The notes under the pieces: model-generated
What the model was told of the DNA's origin: nothing
What the model saw: the letters and a program-made list of their open reading frames with translations, nothing else
Databases searched by the model: none
Position numbers and translations under genes: made by a program
In this document: piece by piece, positions 58,012-64,000 of the stretch
Position numbering within the stretch: the first letter of the stretch is position 1
Layout: each line of letters starts with the position of its first letter
From: Sciurus carolinensis
Taxonomy: Eukaryota > Chordata > Mammalia > Rodentia > Sciuridae
Length of the DNA: 64,000 nt
NCBI RefSeq assembly: GCF_902686445.1
Contig: NC_062232.1
Location: forward strand, 73,239,440-73,303,439
Direction: 5' to 3'

Positions 58012-58142
58012 TTTAATGGTCCTGCAATGCTTTATTCAGCACCCAAGGGGCACATCTTGGTGGAAGGCGGGGAATGGCAGTGGGCCACCATGAGGGTCAC
58101 TTTTTTATAGGGTTTTAGCAGAACCAGGTCATGGGACAAGTT
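58012..58142 (-). mobile_element. Short retroposed transcript end, source unknown
   Basis: About 130 bases flanked by TTCCACATACATTT (57998-58011) and TTCCATATACATTT (58143-58156), a 14-bp duplication with one mismatch, typical of L1-mediated insertion. On the minus strand it ends GTGCTGAATAAAGCATTGCA and then a short A run, i.e. a polyadenylation signal ~20 bases from the tail. I could not identify the source RNA; it may be an mRNA 3' end or the R region of an ERV transcript. Confidence 0.7.
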
Positions 58143-58213
58143 TTCCATATACATTTAAAAATTTTTTAAAAATTTTATGTTATATATGTCATTGGAAATT
58201 TGAGAGGAATTGC

Positions 58214-58640
58214 TGTGGCAAGTCGTCCTTATTTAGCAGAATTAGACTAGGTTGAGCCATGGGACACATAGGTCTGGCTTCTAGGAACTGCCAGGAAGTA
58301 TGTGGCACTGCATGGAAGTGGTTCCCTGTCTCCTTCTGGAATTTTATCCCTAAGAAGATGGCTCCCCTAACTCCACCCTATCCTGTCCATCACAAAAGAA
58401 GTTTCTCCAGGTCCTTGCCCTCTTTACCTATGTGTATATAAATAAAAGAGAGTTGGGCGACTCCAGGTCAAATGTTGTAAAGAGGCCATAGCTGGTATAG
58501 CCGGACCCATCATACCCTCGCTCTCGTGTGTTTATTGAGTAGATAAGTTTTTTGGGTAATAGATAGAAAAATCACCAACATCCCCCCGGCAGTTAACCCT
58601 TTCCTCCTTCACACGGGATGTGGAAGAGAGGACCCTGACA
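58214..58640 (+). mobile_element. ERVK-like solo LTR with exact 6-bp duplication
   Basis: 427 bp, beginning TGTGGCAAGTCG and ending CCCTGACA, flanked by AATTGC at 58208-58213 and 58641-58646. Six-base duplications are typical of class II (ERVK/IAP-like) integrases. Inside: TGTGTATATAAATAAAAGAG (TATA region), then about 130 bases to the 3' part, where CGGCAGTTAACCCTTTCCTC and an acidic purine-rich end resemble U5. Old L1 continues uninterrupted across the site (GGGATTGC/ACTGAATCT equivalent), proving a clean insertion followed by LTR-LTR recombination. No gag, pol or env is present. It could still act as a promoter, which is not testable here. Confidence 0.88.
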
Positions 58641-59916
58641 AATTGCACTGAATCTCTAGGTAAATGTTTTTTATTCCCAGTCCATTCACATAGAATATCC
58701 CCATTTACTTGTGTCTTCTTTTTATTTCTGATAACACGTCACAGTTTCTGTATATGGATCTTTCAATTCTTTGGCTAAATTTATTCCTACATATTTTATT
58801 ATTTGTGATGCCACTATAATCAGCACTGACTTCTAATGTTTTTTTTTTTTTTTAGTTTATAAAAATGTAACTGATTTTATGTGTTGATTTTGTGTTTTGC
58901 TACTTTACTGAAATTTTTATTAATTTTAATAGGTACTGGTAGAATCTTTCAGGTTTTCTAAATATAAGATCATCTTATTTGCAATTAGAAAACATTTTGC
59001 ATATAGTTTTCTAATTTTGATTACTTTTTTCTTTTTTTGTTCTAATTGCTCTTACTAACACTTTCAGAAATATGTTGGTTACAAGGCACAAGATTGGATG
59101 TGTTTATTTTGTTCTTGATCTAGGAGGAAAAGTGTTCAGATTTTCACGATTAACTATGATGTTAGGCATGGTATTTTTTTCATATTGCTTTTTTATGTTG
59201 TGCTACATTATTTCTATTCCTAACTGGTTTAGAGTTTTTATCACAAAATGGTATTTTTTTAATACTTTTTTCTGTGGCTATTGAGATGAACTTCTGTTTT
59301 TTTTTTTAAATCCTTCTCTAATCTGATATGCTACATTGATTGATTTGTTTATGTAGAAGTTACCACCTATCCTAGAAGTAAAGCTCACATGATCATGACT
59401 TATGTTTCATGTGCTATAGAATTTGATCAGTAGTACTTTGGAGGATTTTCCAATCACATTCATCAAAGTTACTATTCTATATATATTTTTTAGTAAATTT
59501 GCATGAATTTTGTATAAGGTTAATGTTGGCCTTATAAGATAAGATTAAAAGTATTCCTATCTCTTTAATTTTCCGGATAAATGTAAGAGGGGTTTAAATG
59601 TATGGTAGCATTTACCAGTGATATTACCTTGCCTTTGTATTTTTTTTTGTTGGAAATATTTTTATTACTGGTTGAATCTCCCTACATATTATTGCTTTGC
59701 TCAGATTTTTTATTTATCCATGATTCACTCTTGATAGGATTTATGATTCTAGGAATGTATCAAATATTTCTAGGTTATACATTTTGGTGGCAGTAACTGT
59801 TCCTGATGGTCTCTTACACTTTTTATGGTATCAGTAGTAATGTCTCCTTCATTTCTGATTTCATTTACTTAAGTTTTACCTTGCATTTTTCTTAGGTGAA
59901 CTGTGTTTTGATTTTC

Positions 59917-60001
59917 GGGGGGCAATGCTAGGAATGGAACACAGGACTCACACATGTTAGGCATGCCCTCAATCACTGAGCAACACTCCCAAGCCCCTGA
60001 T
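59917..60001 (-). mobile_element. ID SINE
   Basis: Antisense ID: GGAATGGAACACAGGACTCA, CACACATGTTAGGCATGCCC, TCAATCACTGAGCAACACTC and CAAGCCCC. Confidence 0.82.
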
Positions 60002-60200
60002 TTTAATTTTTCTAAAAAGCAAACAAGTTCTTATATTTACTGTTCTTTAGTTTTTCTATTCACTGTGTGATTTATGCTTTATTCTTTTTATTTACTTCCT
60101 TCTACTAACTTTAAAATTAGCTTTTCCTTCTTTTTTCTATTTCCTTGAAGCATAATGCTAATTTATTTGAAATATTTCAGTTTTTCTACTGCCATCTCAC

Positions 60201-60701
60201 TCTTGACCAGCACATAGTCCTTGGAACACTAGGAATTTAACCAAAAAATAATTGAAATAATTATTTAATTGTTTACAACTGTATTAAGGATATGGTATGA
60301 GATTTCCTATGAGGACAATTTTATCCTAAGGGATTGGATATATTTTATATGTGAATTATTTAAATGCACAATATAAAGTTGGTAGTTAATTCACTGATTC
60401 ATCAATATTATTTTTTAATTCTTCAATGTGTTGTACAGTATACAAACCAGTGAATGAATAAAGAAAGATTCCATTCATGACTCACAGTTTCTGGAATTTA
60501 AGTTGAATCTTCAATTAAACATTCAATAAGGCCATGAATTAATATGCTAACAGTAGTAGTGTACAAGGTACTTATTATGTGGATAAATTCTTTGAATTCC
60601 TGGAATTATTGCTTCTTGGTACCATTAACATAACAATACAAGATTTCATAGATTCCTACATGATAGGTACATAGGTACAAATGTTTTTGAGATTCATTAA
60701 G
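60201..60701. other. Unassigned AT-rich DNA
   Basis: Nothing recognised. Confidence 0.45.
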
Positions 60702-60880
60702 GTGGCTTGGGAGGCTGAGACAGGAGGATGATAAGTTCAAAGCCAGCCTCAGCAACTTATCAAGGTCCTAAGCAAATAAGTGAGACCCCATCTCTAAATA
60801 AAAACACAAAAAATGACTAGGGATGTGGCTCAGTGGTTATATGTTCTTGGGTTCAATTCTTGGTACCAAAAAAAAAAATC
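60702..60880 (+). mobile_element. B1-dID SINE, 5'-shortened
   Basis: Starts inside the B1 half (GGCTTGGGAGGCTGAGACAG) and continues AAGCCAGCCTCAGCAACTTA, ACTAGGGATGTGGCTCAGTG, GGGTTCAATTCTTGGTACC and an A11 tail. Confidence 0.9.
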
Positions 60881-62190
60881 TATTATAATAACACTGATGA
60901 AATTCATATTACTTAATCTGGTGTCTATTCCAACATCATTACCATGAAGGAGACCATCACTATCACTTAGCATGATGTTCTGTTAGCTGAGTATAAATGG
61001 AATTATACAGAATTAAAATATGTACCCTGTTGTTTATTAATTTAAGGCAAAAATAAGTTGTGGACATGGAAAAAAACTATATAGGACAAAATTTAAAATT
61101 GGTTAGATAAATTAATGCTGCATATAAATAGTAGATTAAGCCACAGGTAACTATTTTTGTGTATTGGGTAGAAGAATAACAGTAAGCAAACACTGGAGGT
61201 AGAAATTTGGAAGAATAGTGCTAATCTGATAAAATCATAGCAAGGAAAAAAGCCACATTTTAAAAGGAAAAGTGGTACAGTTAACTAATATAAAAATGTA
61301 TAGTTTGAATAGATGCTGACTACAATAAATAAACATACAAAGATTTTCAAGACCAGGAACATTAGAAGGAAATAACTTGATTTTTGTGAAGTTAAGAAAT
61401 CATTAAGATTTATCTTTGCCTATGACTAGATAAGGAAACTGAAATGAAGTTTTTCAGGCATAATTAAGACAAGTTACCTAACCAGGAAATAACATAATTC
61501 TCTGTTCTTATATTTGAAATGAAATTAGAAAATAAGATTATGAACATGGAGAAAATTTTTACTTTCCCTATAATGTCTGGTGATCAGTCAATTAGTCTTG
61601 AAGACACTTCTGCAGAAAAACAGAATTCAATTCTACAAATACCTCAATAACTCTTTAGAAATGGTTCTTATATTATAGACCAGTTCAAGAATTTTAGTGA
61701 ACTGAGAAGTCAATATCTAATGTAGTGTCTTTTAGTATAACCTTTTACATGTTCCTGGTCAGCCAATGATATCCTCCAAGTAGACAAGTGATGGTTGATT
61801 ATGATCCCATAGTTGAGAAAAGAGATCATATACTTTGGGAAATAAAGACAAAAAACTTAGAAATATGTTTTCTCATATATTATTTATATCATCTAAGATC
61901 CTATTGTATAAGTTTAATCTGGACATTAAAAAGCTTAACATTTTTACGAAGGTGGATTATACTTTTAGCTTTGTTGTAGCTTTCCCTTTAGAAACAGATG
62001 TTTGATTAACCTAGGTTGTCAAATACAGGAGAACTTTACTTAGTGGTGAATCCTTCAAAATGTGAATTAATGACCTCTAACTATTTAAGAAGAGTTCTAA
62101 CTTTTTCAGATTCAACATATATACTGTACCAAAATATTAAATGTATTTCCTCTCAAAATAATCTTTTGTAAACATTTTTCTTAGATGTTT
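60881..62190. other. Unassigned AT-rich DNA
   Basis: No gene or element recognised. The 63-codon ORF at 61788-61979 has a hydrophobic C-terminus but no recognisable motif. Confidence 0.45.
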
Positions 62191-62650
62191 CCCTTTATTG
62201 TTTGCACATAAAGGGTCCCCACAAGACTCATGTGTTGAAGGCTTAGTCCCCAGTGCAACAATTTTCAGGTATGGGTTTTGGGGAAGTGATTGGAACATGA
62301 GACTTCTGACCTCATCAGTGGATTAATACATCAATAGTTGAATGGATTTCTAGCAGATGATGTAAAATGTACACAGGTGGGACATAGTTGAAGGATGCAG
62401 ACTACTAAGAGCATGCCCTTGGGGATTATGTCTTATCCTTGGCCCATTCCTCATTTTCTCTCTCTGCTCCTGGCTTTCAAGAGTTGAGCAACTTTCATCC
62501 ATCACATCTTTCTGCTTGATCTCAGGATCAAAGCAACAGAGCCAGCTGACCATGGACTGAAGCCTCTGAAACTGTGAACCAAAATAAGTATTTCCTCCTT
62601 TTAGTTCTTTGTCAGGTGTTTTAGAACCAATGACAAAATGCTGATTTACA
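62191..62650 (+). mobile_element. MaLR-type LTR
   Basis: AAAGGGTCCCCACAAGACTC and GTGTTGAAGGCTTAGTCCCC at the 5' side; CTCAGGATCAAAGCAACAGA, GACCATGGACTGAAGCCTCT and CCAAAATAAGTATTTCCTCC at the 3' side. Closely parallels the LTR at 35362-35775. Confidence 0.82.
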
Positions 62651-62761
62651 CATTTCCTTACACTAAAGAAAATTTTCTGTCTAGGGAATTACAGAGATAA
62701 AAGGGGAAGGACAAAGATAAAAGAATGAGAAATAAGTTTATATGTTTTTATCAAAAAAAAA

Positions 62762-64000
62762 AATCAGAGCAAAGGCCCCAGGACTCTCGGCAGCTTCTCG
62801 GAGGAGTTGATCAGCAAGATGCTTGGACATGGAGCAAAGGCAGCTTCTTGGAGAAGGAGCCACACAGAGAGACGCTTAGGGGAGGACCAAAGGTCCCAGG
62901 ACCGTGGGCAGCTTCTCCAAGTAGGGGCGGCCCAGCGAGGCACTTTGGCGCAGGGCAAGGCTCCCTGGCCTACGAGGTAGTTTTGGGCCCCTGGGAAAAT
63001 TGCAGAGGAGGGCTGCCCAAACCAGGAGGTAGTTCTGGATCAAGGGGAACTTCTAGGAGGGGAGCTGACCAGCGAGATGTCCCCACCTGGTGAGTATTCC
63101 CTGCCAGGCAAGGGTTTCCCACTAAGGTGGTAGAACCAGAGACACAGGCCCAGACCAGCCATGCCTCAGCCTGCACTCTACTTCCCCTTCTGCTGACCAT
63201 TGGTCAACAAGTGGCGGTGCCTCTGCCTACCAGCAGAGAATACACCCCACCTGAAGGCCACCACGCCTACAGGGGCAGCTTTCTTCTGGAGCACGTCATT
63301 ATTAAGTTCCTCCAAGAGTCAGACTACTGAAGGTTAGGAGGTGACACATAGGAAATCTACAGGGACAATATAAGTCAATAGAGGAAATCTGCAATATCTC
63401 AGCATTCCACTGATATCTGACCAATATGATTAAACAAGGGAAGAAAATGTCCCAAACAAACCTAGAGGCTACATCAATAAAATCCAATGACAGCATGGCA
63501 GAAGAAATGTCAGAAAGGGAGTTCAGAATGTACATAATTAAAATGATCAGGGAAGCAAACGATGAGGTGAAAGAGCAAATGCAGGCATTGAATGATAGCA
63601 CCAATCAACAGTTAAAAGAGCAAATTCAGGAAGCAAAAGATCATTTCAATTAAGAGTTAGAGATAATGAAAAAAAAAAACAAACAGAAATCCTTGAAATG
63701 AAGGAAACAATAAATCAAATTAAAAACTTCATAGAAAGCATAACCAATAGGATAGAACACCTGGAAGACAGAACTTAGGACATTGAGGACAAAATATTTA
63801 ATCTTGAAAACAAAGTTGACCAGACAGAGAAGATTGTAAGAAATCATGAACAGAATCTACAAGAACTATGGGATATCATGAAGAGGTCAAATTTAAGAAT
63901 TATTGGGATTGAGGAAGGCACAGAGAGACAAACCAAAAGAATGAACAATCTATTCAATGAAATAATATCAGAAAATTTTCCAAATCTGAAGAATGAAATG
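62762..64000 (+). mobile_element. Second L1 with 5' UTR, running off the window
   Basis: A GC-rich 5' UTR (62762-63425) followed by ORF1. From about 63273 (GGGGCAGCTTTCTTCTGGAG) onwards it aligns closely with 49711 onwards in the other full-length L1. Before that the two 5' UTRs are not alignable by eye. An A11 run precedes the start. No duplication can be checked because the 3' end is outside. Confidence 0.9.
63426..64000 (+). pseudogene. L1 ORF1, partial, with nonsense codon
   Basis: Starts ATGATTAAACAAGGGAAG. The coiled-coil part EMSEREFRMYIIKMIREAND is intact, and the tandem MKEQMQALKE seen at 49864-50172 is present as one copy, so the coil is shorter by a few heptads. TAA at 63651-63653 ends the frame where the other copy has ATA. 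The A run at 63670-63680 repeats the same slippage site. RRM sequence (TTTAAGAATTATTGGGATTG, ATATCAGAAAATTTTCC) continues to the window end. Confidence 0.92.

Larger units (their letters stand above)
56760..60200 (-). mobile_element. Old L1 ORF2, antisense, repeatedly interrupted
   Basis: A long antisense ORF2 running from the C-terminal region (ACATACCCAGTAGAGGGGAT, 56760 area) through the reverse transcriptase (CATATAAGATCATCTT-like, 58962; TTTGCTACTTTACTGAAATT, 58896) to upstream ORF2 (CTTCCTTCTACTAACTTTAA, 60095). It contains a B1-dID (57420-57594), a short retroposed fragment (58012-58142), a solo LTR (58214-58640) and an ID SINE (59917-60001), each with L1 sequence resuming directly on the far side. 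Reading frames are destroyed. Confidence 0.85.

Noticed and set aside
58187..58640. LTR start at TGTCATTGG (58187), giving TGTCA...TGACA inverted ends
   Set aside because: TGTCATTGGAAATTTGAG is the host L1 sequence (antisense ORF2). Using TGTGGCAAG at 58214 gives an exact 6-bp duplication on both sides.
62725..63200. GC-rich ORFs of 64-122 residues suggesting a CpG-island gene
   Set aside because: This is the 5' UTR of the L1 starting near 62762, leading straight into ORF1 at 63426.
1..64000. CRISPR arrays, phage, operons or other bacterial systems
   Set aside because: Sequence composition, SINEs, L1s, LTRs and lack of dense ORFs show mammalian nuclear DNA. No regularly spaced direct repeats were found.

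Overview
This window is mammalian nuclear DNA, most likely from a squirrel-family rodent (Sciuridae). It is a gene-poor, AT-rich stretch built almost entirely of transposable elements. The lineage call rests on the SINEs: short ID elements (box-like sequence with GTGGCTCAGTGG), and longer B1-dID composites, in which a B1-like half (GCCAGCCTCAGCAAC) is fused to an ID half. B1-dID elements are known mainly from squirrels and their relatives. The LINE-1 (L1) copies share a rodent-like ORF2 and a G-rich 3' UTR. I found no intact protein-coding gene, no functional RNA gene and no CRISPR or prokaryotic feature. Nearly every longer ORF is a piece of L1 ORF1 or ORF2, or the shadow of a microsatellite.

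Layout. 1-2735: minus-strand L1 ORF2 carrying an ID SINE with a hugely expanded GAA/GGA tail and a B1-dID. 2736-5640: unassigned. 5650-13428: an old Tigger1-like DNA transposon (plus strand) split first by a solo LTR (6486-7221, 5-bp target-site duplication) and then by an L1 (7541-11778). That L1 was itself hit by a younger L1 (7774-8969), a processed RFC5-like retrocopy (9546-10222, 15-bp duplication) and a 110-bp L1 stub (11190-11299). 13437-17904: MaLR LTR, L1 scrap, SINEs and unassigned DNA. 17905-23045: an old, decayed, nearly complete L1. 24485-31690: a three-level nest of L1 in L1 in L1, the two inner copies each with a 5' inversion typical of twin priming. 32079-46344: AT-rich unassigned DNA with scattered SINEs, MaLR and ERV LTRs and minus-strand L1 3' ends. 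46345-49085: an L1 with its 5' UTR joined directly to mid-ORF2. 49215-55108: a 5.9-kb full-length, recently inserted but dead L1 (5' UTR, ORF1, ORF2, 3' UTR, poly(A), 11-bp duplication). 55395-60200: MaLR LTR and a mosaic of old minus-strand L1 holding a SINE, a short retroposed fragment and an ERVK-like solo LTR with a perfect 6-bp duplication. 62191-64000: MaLR LTR and the 5' end of another L1, which runs off the window.

No genes work together here; the coherent story is insertion history. Target-site duplications can be read for about a dozen insertions and give a relative chronology. The most unusual sequence features are telomere-like TTAGGG arrays inside the 3' UTR of the two youngest-looking L1 copies, the unrelated 5' UTRs attached to nearly identical ORF1 sequence in two L1 copies, and the RFC5-like retrocopy whose body does not continue as the RFC5 coding sequence. 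I did not find a convincing undescribed biological system. Old element boundaries are by eye and may be off by tens of bases.
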